NCBI GenBank assembly: GCA_038030265.1
Contig: CM075942.1
Coordinates: forward strand, 50,186,751-50,250,750
DNA from: Corythucha ciliata
Taxonomy: Eukaryota > Arthropoda > Insecta > Hemiptera > Tingidae
Length of the DNA: 64,000 nt
Direction: 5' to 3'
Shown: positions 43,800 through 55,739 of the stretch, in pieces
Layout of the letters: every line of letters begins with the position of its first letter
Position numbering within the stretch: position 1 is the first letter of the stretch
Notes under the pieces: model-generated
Told to the model about the DNA's origin: nothing
Seen by the model: only the letters and a program-made list of their open reading frames with translations
The model's database searches: none
Translations under genes and position numbers: made by a program

Positions 43800-46454
43800 A
43801 CGTAAATGAGTCATTTTCAAAGCACGTAAGAATTACGCCGAAATTCGAAACGTCTCGACTTAAATGAAATTGAAGAAGGCAAGAAAGTCCAGTTTTTGTT
43901 AATAAACATCGGTGCTAGCGTGTATGGTATTTTAAAGAATATTTGTTGCCAGAATCACCTCTTGAAAAAAGTTACGATGATTTGAAGAAAACTTTAATAG
44001 GTCATTTCCAACCAAAAAAGTCGATAATTTTCGCACGTTGCATGTACTTCAAGCGAGTTCAACTGGAAGACGAAAGCATTGCCGATTTTTCAGTCGAAAT
44101 CAAGAAAATGGCGGCTTCCTGCAATTTTGGTCAGTTTCTAAATGATGCTCTTCATGATAGATTTGTCAGTGGTTTGAAGAACCGCGAAATTCAAAGAATA
44201 TTGATCGCGGAGGACAGCTTGAGTTTCAATGACGCTTATTTAAAAGCCCTGCAGCTCGATTCAACTGCGAAGAAAGTGAAATCGCTTCAGAAATCTGGTG
44301 AGGCATCAAGTCATCCTAACACCTTCTTAGTTAGAAAAGGAAATACAGAAACATGGCAAGAGAAGAGAAATAAGAACGAACGAGCCGAAAAATGCGTGCA
44401 TTGTGGGAAAACAAATCACGTCTCAAAGAAATGCTACTTTTCCGAAGCAACGTGTCACATTTGTCAGAAAAAGGGTCATATATCTAGAGTCTGCAGGACC
44501 CAAAATATTCGTTCCTTAGAAGTAAAATCGTCTGATGAGATCAAGGATCCGGGTACTGAATACAATTTGTCGGATGACCAACTGGCTCACATCAAAACTG
44601 TAAATATGGTGAATTTTTCTAGTCCCATAAGTTTAAAACTTCTACTTAATGGTCACTCGATGTCAATGGTTTTGGACACTGGGGCGGTCGTCTCAGTAAT
44701 CACTAAAAATATGTATTCGGAGCACTTTTCAACCTGTCCAGTGAGAAAAAGTAATATCCAGCTTTCGGCCTATGGAGGGGAGCCCCTTCGCGTCTACGGG
44801 GAAATTGATGTTTTTGTTGTGTACAAACTTGTGCGAATGAATTTGCCGTTGGTCGTTGTGGAATGCAGCAGCCGTTCTTCTCAACCTCCCCTTCTCGGCA
44901 GAAATTGGTTGACCCCTTTGGAAATTGATATAATCAACAGTCCTTCGTCCAACAATCGGGTTTCTTCTGTAGCGATTTCTAGCGCAGAAAATTAACTATT
45001 TGACAAATACTTTGTGGTTTTTGATGGCCCTATAAAATCAATTCGGGGAATCAAGGCCCACATAATATTGAAGGACAATTCAAGACCAATTTTTTGTAGA
45101 GCTCGCCCTATTCCTTTTGCCTTGCGTCAGCTTGTGGAAAACGAAATTCTTTCTTGGGTTAAAGACGACATAATTTTTCCTGTTAAAAGTTCAGATTGGG
45201 CGACGCCTCTGGTGTGCGTTCCGAAGGATCAGGGAAGGAAAGTACGCCTGTGTACCGACTTCAAAGTCACTCATAAAGTCGTTCAAGTAGAGCATTATCC
45301 ACTTCCAACAGCCGAGGATATTTTCGCTTCTTTAGACGGCAGCACGTACTTCTCCAAAATTGATTTGACGTCGGCGTACTTGCAGTTGGAAGTTCATGAA
45401 GATTCTCAGCACCTATTGACGCTGAACACACATCTCGGCCTTTTCAGAAGTAAGAAATTATTATTCGGCCTCAGTAACGCGCCATCTTTATTTCAGCCGG
45501 CGATGGACGCATCGCTCAAGGGTATTCCGGGAGTTCGGGCCTATTTAGACGATATCCTGGTTTTTGGCGAGTCCAGGGATTTGTGTATTGAGCGAACGGA
45601 ATTGGTTTTACGTCGCCTTCAGGAACATCAAGTACGAGCAAACAAAAATAAAACTGTTCTCGTAGTTCCTGAGCTAGTTTTTCTTGGACACAAGCTCAGC
45701 TCTCGTGGCCTAGAACCTACGGATGAATCAATTGAAGCGTTGAAAAAAGTTGCGATTAACAGATATTACTCAACTAAAATCGTTTTTGGGAATGTTGAAT
45801 TATTACGGACGGTTCCTGCCACGTCTCTCAACTGTCTTACGACCTCTTCATGAATTGTTGCAAAAAGACACCAAGTGGAACTGGACAGACTCATGCTAAA
45901 TTGCTTTCGATAAGTGCAAAAAGTTAATCGTAAACTGTGGTGCACTAATACATTTTCAGTCACAGCTTCCGCTTCAAGTGACAGCCGACGCGTCGTCTTA
46001 CGGAGTGGGTGGAGTTCTTTCACATGTCATGCCTGACGGGACAAGTCGACCAATAGCTTACGCCTCAAGAACGCTTAGTAAAAGTGAGAGAAATTACGCC
46101 CATATTCAAAAAGAAGCTTTAGCTTTGGTTTTTTGTGTTAAACAATGTCACACCTACCTTTATGGTAGGGAGTTTGAGTTGATTTCCGATCATAGGCCAC
46201 TTTCGTTCTTATTAAATGAAACCAAAGCAGTCCCCACTATCGCGGCGGCTCGTTTGCAAAGGTGGGCATCAATTTTGTCGGCTTACCGTTACAAGTTAAG
46301 GTATCAGAAAGGCAATGAAATGTTCGAGGCCGACGCACTTTCGAGACTTCCAAGGGAAAATACAATTGATGAACAAGTAATTTCATGTCTCGTCCAGGGA
46401 TTTCAGGTTTCGGGTTTTTCCCATTCACAAAATTCCATGCGCCGGCATTTCTGA
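43800..46454 (+). pseudogene. Ty3/gypsy gag-protease-RT-RNase H, lightly damaged, no integrase
   Basis: A retrotransposon polyprotein. Gag: a frameshift near 43940, then a continuous frame with two CCHC zinc knuckles (CVHCGKTNHVSKKC, CHICQKKGHISRVC; 44394-44500). Protease: VLDTGAVVSVI at ~44668 with the catalytic DTG. A TAA at 44993-44995 interrupts the same frame. RT: ARPIPFALR, RKVRLCTDFK, KIDLTSAYLQ, FGLSNAPSLFQ and catalytic AYLDDILVFG at ~45540. A frameshift near 45770 and TAA at 45897 follow. RNase H: TADASSYGVGGVLSH, KEALALVF, ISDHRPLSF, then ADALSRLPR (45978-46454). The element copies its RNA in capsids; here integrase and both LTRs are not found, so it is truncated on the right. A TGGCGATGAGC near 43728 could be the primer-binding site, weakly. 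Confidence 0.9.
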
Positions 46455-47296
46455 GAAGTGCCTCCGCGTGGATTTTCCATGTGTCGTAGCTGTCACTTCG
46501 GAGAGCCTCAATTCTATTGGTAACTCAAACGAACTGTAGAGAGCGGTACGATCGTTTCAAAATGTCGTCTGAAAGGCATATAAACAGTTGATAAGGCAAT
46601 AGTTTGGCATGGTAATTTATCTCAGTTCTCAATTTATGTAATTAATTTATAGATTAAACGACTGCTGGCGGGCGAGGAAGTGGCCCACAATTATTCGCGC
46701 TTAGAGGAAGCCCCCAAAAACCCACTTCGTGTGTTGTGTCTCTCAATGTCCAAATAACGAGCGGACTCCCAATTTTTTCTTTCCATTGTATACCCCCTGA
46801 AAAAATTATGGCAAAACCAGGGAAAATAAAATTGAGGATCGGGAAAGAAGTGTCAAAATTCGTGCGGGTTTCCTCCAAACATTTCCAACTTGCTTAATTA
46901 GAAGTAAATCAATGTGTCTTTGCAATAACCAGATACGCGTTTCCCTAACTTCAGAAGAGTATTTATTCTAAGAAGCCTTCGCTAGAAAAGGGGACAGTTT
47001 CTACTTCCACGGGCGTAGGTATACAAATTATATGCGTTGCTCGCTGAAATTCGAAGTCGGCGACTTTTGAATCATTCTGTGGTTGAGGCCTGATAAGTAT
47101 TGACTGGTTTTTAGCACAATCCCTACCGCATCGCTTCAGTTAATACGACGTCCTCCTCATAAAAGTTGATTTCCTTCTGGGTACATACGCCTGTACAGGA
47201 GAAAGAAAAAATAATTCTCCAGCTCCTTCAACAAGGAATTCGATGAGTTCAGGTGCATTTGAAAATGTCTTCCACTTCATCTCTTCCCAGGGGGCT
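46455..47296. other. No recognisable feature
   Basis: No integrase motif (HHCC, DDE) and no LTR copy found after the gypsy RNase H. Minus-strand open frames have no family motif. Confidence 0.45.
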
Positions 47297-47695
47297 CCAG
47301 GGGGGTGATTCTGTAACTTGCAAAATTTACGTGTCGTAAAATGGAAGAAGGGCGAGGGGAGGTACCTCGTTGTCATGGTTTTTACGATACCTATGGTGGA
47401 TTTCACCATCGAGAGTTAAGGTTTGAGTTACGTTAACTCAGAATTAACTGAAAAAAGGCGTCACTATTTATGTAAACAATGTTAGAGTTAGGTAACTCCA
47501 ACCTAACTCACGGTGGTGAAAATGGCCCCTAGTGAATTATACTGCGGAATTTTCATGCGAGAATGTGTGGTCTCGAAGAAAAAATAACAAATTCCAAACA
47601 AATGAGTCAAAAACCAAGGCAACGTGGTACATCCTCTCCCCCTCCTTTCAAGTTACGACACGTAAATTTTACAAGTTACAGAATCACCCCCCTGG
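47297..47695. mobile_element. ~400-bp foldback, TIR CCAGGGGGGTGATTCTG
   Basis: Both ends read CCAGGGGGGTGATTCTGTAA on opposite strands, continuing ACTTG, AAAATTTACGTGTCGTAA; arms of ~100 bp with later mismatches. The centre contains another foldback at 47394-47528. No target duplication is evident. Confidence 0.85.
47394..47528. mobile_element. 135-bp MITE nested in the foldback
   Basis: The ends TGGTGGATTTCACCATCG and, complemented, GGGGCCATTTTCACCACCG pair imperfectly, then AGTTA, GTTTGAGTTAC and AACTC pair with their complements. CTA occurs on both sides (47391-47393 and 47529-47531), compatible with the 3-bp duplications of PIF/Harbinger-type elements. Confidence 0.7.
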
Positions 47696-47739
47696 TCCCG
47701 GCAAACCTTTGGGGCAAGAGATTTTTTTATGTATCCATG

Positions 47740-47970
47740 AGAGAGCGGTCAAGTCCCGCGGTCAGTCTTTTAAAAACGGTCAAGTATTTTAAGATAGCCG
47801 GATCGGCGTAATAGCTCTTTAAAATTAGCCAACACCCCTACAAATTTGAATTTAAACGTGTGAAATCCATAAGACGGCCTCCTTTTAGGGAGCCAACCGC
47901 GCAAGATAGTGATTCCTGACGAGCATGATTCGAGAAATTTGGGTTTTGGCAAAGCCAATCCGAAAGATTG
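47740..47970 (-). repeat. Family A array remnant, inverted
   Basis: AGCTCTTTAAAATTAGCCAA, TTTTAGGGAGCCAACCGCGCA, GAAATTTGGGTTTTGGC and similar words are the complement of the family A unit; about six units. It abuts repeat F. Confidence 0.6.
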
Positions 47971-47973
47971 TTT

Positions 47974-48090
47974 TAGTGCATTTCATTCTGAAAATGCACT
48001 ATTGGTCTCGTCGTGATGGTGGCAAACATGGGTCATGTCACGTTTTTTTCACGATCCAGAACCTCTAGAACACGAATTCAGTGGTCTCCA
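47974..48090 (+). repeat. Dispersed repeat F, copy 2
   Basis: TAGTGCATTTCATTCTG, AAATGCACTATTGGTCTCG, CAGAACCTCTAGAACACGAA; see 34531-34659 and 61155-61285. An ACAGGGTGT-headed repeat starts 15 bp after it. Confidence 0.85.
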
Positions 48091-48104
48091 GAATTCATAT
48101 ATAT

Positions 48105-48570
48105 ACAGGGTGTTCGAAAATTCGATGCTCAGCCGAAAACTGGTCATAGTACAGCTGATTTGTGGTCGAAATTACTAAATTCACTTTTCCGGAATTCAGC
48201 TTGGTTTTCGAGTTATTCCACTATCTTTAATTTTTTCGTGGGGCTATATTTTTTTTGAAATACTTGCTCCCGGCCGCTCTAGAATCAATTCTAGCTCAAA
48301 ACTAATTGGGTCATTCGAAAGAGCACACAATTTTCGTCAAAATGACTGTATTGTATTATGAATTTGGTCATTTCCTCAGGGCGCTAAAGCTGCTGGAAAG
48401 TGATGCTTTTTTATCTTTGTATATTTCCCATGTTTTTCACCTGCGATTTTCTCCCACTCCTTAAAGGACAATATTTTTTTGGGTTTATTGGAAAAACTTC
48501 CTCATTTTGTCAGCTTTCAAATGGAGTGCAATAGCCTCGGGATTTTACAACTATTCGTGAAGAAGTAGCT
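48105..48570 (+). repeat. ACAGGGTGT-headed repeat, copy 4
   Basis: Head ACAGGGTGTTCGAAAATTCG, then GATGCTCAG, TGTGGTCGAAATTACTAA, CTTGGTTTTCGAGTTATTC, GAAAGAGCACACAATTTTCG, GGAAAAACTTCCTCATTTTG and CAGCTTTCAAATGGAGTGCA. This is the best preserved copy of the family in the window. Confidence 0.8.
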
Positions 48571-49609
48571 GTTTGAATCGTAAAAACCGATGAGCTTTGA
48601 TGGGGAATGAGAGATCGTTTTTAGATTAGAAGTATGTTTTGAAGCCAGAGATGGTGAGGGGAGAGGCAAGGCCTCTCAGAATGTCTGAATGTAAGTTAAT
48701 AAATTACAAGAACAGCATAGATAATACAAGTAATAATTGAAAAAACAGCCAATGTTTAAGGAAAAAGTGATTAAGAATGAGGAAAAGTGATTAAGAATGA
48801 GGAAAAAGTGCGAAGTGCCGTTCGTTGTGGAAAGGGTGACCCTTCATCTGAAACCGAATGTTCCTCCATATGTGTAGACCGAAATCAACCAAGATTCGGC
48901 GCTGCCTTCGTAAAACAGAATTTGGATGAGTTTTAGTAGTAACGCAGAAATACTTTCACTGGTCTCTCAACGGATATAAAACGTCCTCAATGCGCTCAAA
49001 AAGAGCAGAACAGCAAATACTCGGTGTATAGGAATCTACTGATGAGGAATGAGTCGTGAATGATTTTCTGTTCGTCATACCTCGACGTTTTAGGTTAAGG
49101 AGATATCTGGGGGTTCACCCCGATGAGAGACTTAAAATTGCTGAAGTTCCCATGTCTTGGGGGTTTAATCCCCATGCCACGAAGGTAACTCATTATTATG
49201 ATGGAATCCACCTCCTTATATCGGTTGTCCCTCTGCGAATGCTCCTCTTCAAACTTTTGGAACTAACTAACTCATTATGGTCATTACACTACCAACACCA
49301 GTTTCGAGTGAATGTGCTTATAGGAATGATGAAAATGCAACTTCTTTGGCATTTCATTTTTCGCGATTGTTTCAACGATTACGTCTTCTTTTAATGCACA
49401 AAAACATCGTCAAATTCCTGGTTGATATCCCTTTTCACACAAGGAGAACATTTGGCTCAATCAGTTATCGTTCCCCTCATTCATTACCCATCACTAATTC
49501 CGAATATCGGCTGTTTTTTCAATTGCTATTCTTGTACTTTTTGTAATTTATTAGCTTACATTCAGACACTCCGAGAGGTCCCTGTCTCATGATGGGGGGG
49601 GGGGGGTGA
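48571..49609. other. No recognised gene
   Basis: A short tandem word GGAAAAAGTGATTAAGAATGA is repeated twice near 48758-48810. Open frames at 49056-49546 have no family motif. A G-run of 13 lies at 49594-49606. Confidence 0.4.
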
Positions 49610-49845
49610 AATAGGGGATAACATTTCAAAAAAATCGCTTAAATTCACACGTTTAGGTATTATAAAATACGGCACAAAAATTTAATATAACAAAGCCCTT
49701 GGAAAACTACCGACACTTTTCGACATTTTTAATGAAAGGGGGGTGGAAATAGAGGAAGAAGTTCGGCTTAATGTAACAAATTATGGTATCAAAATTATTA
49801 CTTCCGGGACGACTTAGGGTATCCGTATACGGAATGAAATTTTTT
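49610..49845 (-). repeat. Dispersed repeat D, copy 2 (most complete with copy 3)
   Basis: On the minus strand: TTTCATTCCGTATACGG, ATACCCTAAGTCGTCCCGG, CCGAACTTCTTCCTCTATTT, AAAAGTGTCGGTAGTTTTCC and AAGGGCTTTGTTATATTAAA, matching 60785-61045. A nine-to-ten A tract on this strand replaces the upstream head seen in the other copies. Confidence 0.85.
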
Positions 49846-49939
49846 TTTTCTAGTGAGCGAAATTATATTAGTCCTCCAATTAGCCAAAACCTTGGTTGAA
49901 ATTATATTCAGTAAGTGTCAAATCCTCGAGATTTTAACT

Positions 49940-50260
49940 GTGAAACAGCCCAAATCCTAGAATTTCATTTTTGACGGTCACAGCCCAAACCAATTAGATT
50001 GGATTATTTCTTGAGCCAGCCCCGCAAAATTGGCTTTTTAGGGAGTCAATTTTTCGTAATTGGCCTTTTGAGTGAGTAAAAACCGTGAAATTTGGTTCTG
50101 TAAGAGCCAAATAGTCCGCAAAATTTGGGTTTTGCAATGGTAAAATCCGTTTATTTTTTTGAAGGGGCGATATCCGATAAATTGCTCTTTACAAATGAGC
50201 TAACACCCTGGAAATTTTTCTTTCAAAAGGGCGAAATAATCCATGAAGTTGGCATCATGC
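49940..50260 (-). repeat. Family A array, inverted
   Basis: TGAGCCAGCCCCGCAAAATT, GGCTTTTTAGGGAGTCAA and CCGTGAAATTTGG words at 28-34 base spacing, about nine units. Confidence 0.65.
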
Positions 50261-50978
50261 ACTTTCTTGTCTTACGTGCTCCATGTTCCTAAAACTGGCT
50301 CGCACAACTGTAATGCACCTATATGTACAATAAAGTTGAAAGAAAAACTTCCTGACGTGCCTAGATGCACGTGTATTTATTAATTGCGCCTGTCACTATC
50401 ACAATGAATTTTTTGTATTCGAAAATGAGGTTGGCTTTCCAAGATAAACGTTGGAAGGCATTGGGCGAAAAATTCAAGGGAATTGTCATCTTCTCCAACA
50501 ACGTCACACGCAACATGTTTCGCTTTGAGAACAACAGATCCCTCAATCAATGGTCGCTGGAAATCGCCAATGCAGCGGATAATCACAGGCAGATTAACAA
50601 TATCCGAGCCCATCTGAAATAAATCATTTCGTGTAGTGGATAATAGAGTATGGAAACGAGTAATACTCGGTAAATCGCCCTTATTCTGGAAGGACTAAGA
50701 AATGGCTGTTGGAGTAGTTAACAAGATTAAGAAATAATAGGTTTTAACAATTATGAACGGTCATACGCTTATTCAGTGAGACATTAATTCAAAAAATAAA
50801 AAATTATCTTACCATATTATGGCGCACAGTATGCCCTTTTAAGCCAAACAATCACGACATTCTGAATGATTTATCATGTCTTATATGCTTCCTGGAGCTT
50901 TTCACTGATAACACTAGATGTCAGCCACTCCGATTTGTGTCCCCAATAATTTGTGCCTGTGTTGGAGCCCAAGGGCTG
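50261..50978. other. No recognised gene
   Basis: Overlapping plus and minus open frames (50361-50622) have no family motif. Confidence 0.4.
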
Positions 50979-51072
50979 AAGTACGAAGGGGTGTCACATG
51001 GAATAACACGGGTGGTACCATTTTAATTGTGCTAGGATAACGCCGTGTTAAAATTATAACCCCTTCGTACTT
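50979..51072. repeat. Small foldback, AAGTACGAAGGGGT
   Basis: AAGTACGAAGGGGT (50979-50992) and its exact complement (51059-51072) enclose inner pairing between CACGG..ATTTTAAT and CGTGTTAAAAT. It is probably a small MITE; the target duplication is not identified. Confidence 0.75.
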
Positions 51073-51369
51073 GCCCCCCATAACCTATTGTGTTAGGGTG
51101 AGTGGCAGCGATAGAATGAGAGAGTTTTAATTTTTATTTTTCTATTTACTAAAGGGAACACGAATGACAAACAATTATAAAAAATCGACAGACCGACGGC
51201 ATGCCAAAAACCACTTTTTTCAACTTTTCTGAGGTTATACATTATGAATGTGATGTCAGCTCGGACTCGATTTTTTTCACGAACACCATAATTCCGTTCC
51301 CGAATGGAACGTGGAAGTAATACACACATGTTTCCAAATGTAAACAAGGTGCGATTGATCTCCAACACT

Positions 51370-51480
51370 TTTCTTAATTTCAGTCACGATAAATTGCCCT
51401 AAGAATCGGAGGGGTGGCGTTTCCTCAACTTCAGCCGTGTATTAGCGCTTTTCCTCAATTTTAGCAGCGCGTTAGAGATT
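51370..51480 (-). repeat. Family B array remnant, inverted
   Basis: TTTCCTCAACTTCAGC, TATTAGCGCTTTTCCTCAAT and TTTTAGCAGCGCGTTAG are complements of the family B unit at ~30-base spacing; three to four units. Confidence 0.6.
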
Positions 51481-54400
51481 AGTTAGGAGAACTATAATTA
51501 AAGAACCAACCCCTCCACGAAGATTTTTCAGGTGTAAACAAGGTTTGTGAAATCCTTCGCCTAAGAAGGGTTAAGCCCCCAGGTACATGGGCTGTAACTC
51601 TATACACGATTTTTCTTTGGGCTGTAGGTGCACTGGCCGTAGATAAACGACACCGCCAAATTCTTTGGTTCGAACATTCGGGTTAAATTGGCTGCATTAA
51701 TTTCCACGTAATTGTAAAATATTAAAAAAGAAAGCTCACCAATTTGTACTTGACAGGAAAAAAAAAAAAAAAAAAAAACCATCTGTAAGATAAGATTAGT
51801 TAAGATCAGTAGAAATAAATGAAAAGTACAAGTATTATTTCGTCAGCATCCGATTATGGACCGAAAAATGTCGAAATGTCAGTATTTAAAAAATAAAAGT
51901 GTACGCCGTTTTAAAGGGTTATCAGCCAATCTGGAGCAAGCTAGCCATAAAGAGCCGCACGTGCTTTCCCTCCTACCAACCTTTATTAAAATTTACTGTT
52001 GTGTTCCAGTAAATTAAGCCTACTAATTAACAAGTATTTTTGCTTATTAATAATTAAATAGAAGTTATGACTTTGTTTGGAGACTCGACTTTAAAATTTT
52101 TGAAGCAATTAAACTCTTCGCACTCCTTCGCAAAAAAAAGTTTACGCTCCTGCTGGATTATAATTTAATTGGCTCGTTGGTAACAGTCTTTTTTTTGTTC
52201 AGAGCTGGCACCTTTTAGGTTTTTATGGAGAAAATTAATTCCGCACTCAATCAATCATTACAACTATCTCCTCCTCTTCCACGGCTCTCTACTTGTTGGT
52301 ATTAAAATAAGTGTCTCGTTATTGAAAAGAGGAACAATTTATCACACCAAAGTAAAAAATATTTTCGCCCACCCCAAGCTCCTTGTTTTTTTGACTTTGA
52401 ATTACTGAAAAAATGATGGAGTTCAGTTTCACTCTGAGGACACGCACTCATCTGGGCACGCAAACTGTAATTAATGTAACAGGAAAAGCAATCCTATTAC
52501 AGCTTATGTAAATAATTCACAATTATGTATAACATCGTCCTATTTTCAGCGCCATCATTTATTAACTTCGAAAAATGAAACAGGCAGGGCACTTTTCTGC
52601 ATTTTCGTACAAGTGGTGGTGGGGAAGAGGGGTGAACCAAAATGAAGACAACATTCGCGAAAAAGTTTGCATTCTTCAACCTCTTTATGTCTGACTTTTT
52701 TTGCACTTTGAAACCCCGCCCCCTCACCATCAACATACGTGGTGGACTTAGTGACATTCACAACATTTTATCGATTTAATAACTTTTCTTTTGCATAATT
52801 TCTTACAACCTTAACAAAAAAGAAAAAAAATCCCGCGAATTCTCGTCACGAAAAGCGGCGTTATGCCCTTTTTGCACTTCTAAAACCACCGCCACGCTCA
52901 CCATCGTCATAATTGTTAAGTTTATTGCCAGACCTCTCCACCGCCACCCATACCGCAGGGTGCTACTATGTTAATTGAAACGAATTCCACAGGAAATTCT
53001 TTTCGCCCAGAGACATACCCCCCTCCCTCTTTCACCTTGTGCGAGTGAGAGGGTGGGTGATGCCACCTAAATGCTTTGAGAACGTTTCTTTTTTCCTCCT
53101 TTTACACGTCTATTAAAAATATAACTGAAAGGCTTAAAGAATTATTATCGTCACTAAAAGAAGAAGAAAGATCAGAAAAAAACGACCCGCCTCCTCTCAT
53201 TGCACAGCGGCGTTGGTAATACGATGTGCTTCGTCGGAAAAATATTAAAAAGAAGTTCTGGACGAGGGACTGCTTTGTATGCTAAGAACTTACAGAACGG
53301 TAAGATTTAATTATAAAATATTTTCATTTGACCCCCTCCCTTAAATTCTTGGAACTGACGACTCGTTTCTGGCAGTTAAGTGGTCCAATAATGTAAAAAT
53401 CACAATGACGCATAAGTCAACTTGTATCTCTCGGTAGACTCCCATATTTTCTGTGTCTTCTACTCTTTTTCCTTTTGTCTTCTTCATCTTCTTCTCCTTC
53501 GAGTTCTCACAGATGACTTTCGAGATTACGTGTCATTTAATCAGATCACAGTCAGGGATTGAACGAGCTCCCCCTGGGCTGAGTTGAGAGAGACCCACCA
53601 AACCAGCTTCCACCCACAAGAATGTCACAATGTCGCAACAACTGAAAATCTCGATGTCTTTCTATAAACCTGCTGGCCGACGTCCTTCTTTCTCTCATTC
53701 GTATATACCACAGCTCTCATTGATTCCACACACAGACGCATTATACACGCCCACATAAAGAAATTGTTGTTGTTGTTCTTTAAAACTCATCCTCCCCTTC
53801 CTCTACCCTCAGTATAAGACAGCCTGGGAGAAATTTCTACAATTTCAATCCTGTTTGGTTAGGTACCTGTAGAAATACGAGAGATAACATTTTACAAACA
53901 ATGACAAATAGCTGAATTTTAATACGACGATCACTGAATGCTAATACAAACATACGTACGGTCTGAAAGTAAGTTTGCAACACACCCTTCCCTCTTAGCG
54001 AATTCGTTGTACGCTTACAAGCACAGAGCACATAAAAATGTGTGTGTGTATACAAAGATACTAACGGTCCGAATAAATTTCCGAATAAAGCCTGGGCAAT
54101 TAAAACATATTTTACGCCTTTTTAATTCGACGAGCAATTCACTTCAAAGAGCTGATGGGTCGCGAAATGGAGCACTTTTGTTGCGAAACTTAAACTTACA
54201 AAAAAAAAATTATTTTATTTCAATAATGAGGAGGTCAAACCAGAAAATGGGAGTCATTAGCTATTCACAAAATCTTTAAGGACAAAATCCTGACCGCAAA
54301 GATCAAAAGTTTTTTTGTTGTTTGCCTTCCGTTGTTGTTATCAAAGGTTTGAGTTCCCATAGAAGCTTCCCCTCCCTCCATCACACTAATCTCGGTCACG

Positions 54401-55739
54401 CATTTAGATTTGGAATTTTTATTAGCTTTAGTTCATATTATTTTCCAGTGAAAAAAAAATCTGCCGAAATAAAATTTATTCTTTGACCACCCGAATATAT
54501 GTCTTTTAAGTAGCCTATTTTGAGAGAAGGCTTGAGGTGGTTCAAAACCATTAACGCTACTGTTATAATCTCGCTTATTCTCAATAATATTATATTGATG
54601 AGAGTTATCTTTATATACAAATGCATGTTATACACAATGAAAATTGAGGTTTGAAGTGTTTCCTTTCCTGGCAAAGATAATGAATTACCAACGCCTCAAT
54701 AGGATTGCCGCTCGCGTCGTACAATGCCGATTGTGTTAAGACAGCGACGTTGGCAACATCGACCTTATGAGCGTTAACGGAGAAAGAGTGAGAAGACGTC
54801 TCAAAAGAGCCTACAGGGGACGCACTGGTGTACGCTGGTTGTTAAACTGATCCATGAGGTTGGCTCATAAAAGATGTCAAATGGCGAGAATACCCATGTC
54901 TGATGCACGCGACTTCGTGGAGTAAGTCAGTAATTCACACCTCTCACTATGAAGACACCATTTTCTCATGACAAGAACGAACCACAGTAGTGTACCAAGG
55001 TAGTGGCAAACGGGATGAACCGCTCTGGGCCACCATTCAGAGGGGCCCTCGAAAAGCTTAATGAAGGAAAAATGAGGATTTTAGCTGTTGACTAATAGAG
55101 GATTCTTAGTTTTATATGTTCTTGGATGTAGGAACGTGAAAAAGAGACTTGATATTTGGTTGGACAGAGATTTGGTTCTTTCGGACGATTTTCATTCTCT
55201 CTGACCACGGAATTAGAACGTTACACGTCCGTTTTTGTGCTTGCAAATAATATCTGATTCAGCCCACGGCTCGAATTAAATTTGTGTACTTTCGAGGATA
55301 ATCCGTACCGTGTGCAGTTGTGGTTTGACCAGGTGCGTCCCAACGAGTTCGCCTAGGAGGCTTTTTTGAATGTGTCAAGTTCAATGTGACAAGGAGATTG
55401 TGCAAGGCAGACGCTGGTCAAGAACAGTGGCATCTGAGGTGGAACCCTTTCAAAACAACGATCTTCCGTGTCAAGAAACCCCGAAATATACGCAGTTCCG
55501 TCCAATTTTAAATTTAGGGAATTTTAGCCAAAACTACCAAGGCCGAACTACACTACCGAACTGGCCGAATTTTAGAGCCATTTTCACGATTCCGGCCTAT
55601 AAACCTCTATAAAGAGACCTTAAGCACCAAAAATGAAACGTTTTACCACCGGTCGTTGGTTTGGTAGATTTTCCTTGACTCTCGAGTCAAGATAATCGAG
55701 GTCTTGTTAACTCTTGAAAACAAGTTACAGGCAAGCCTA
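51481..55739. other. Long AT-rich stretch without recognisable genes
   Basis: A-run of 20 at 51760-51779; T/C-rich patches near 52260, 53040 and 53455-53500. Open frames on both strands have no family motif. A stretch at 54680-54850 reads LNRIAARVVQC and VNGERVRRRLKRAYRGRTGV in one plus frame with a stop between; I do not recognise it. Confidence 0.45.

Noticed and set aside
54670..54930. Protein-like words (LNRIAARVVQC, RRRLKRAYRGRTG) on the plus strand
   Set aside because: A stop separates them, there is no family motif and no conserved neighbour.
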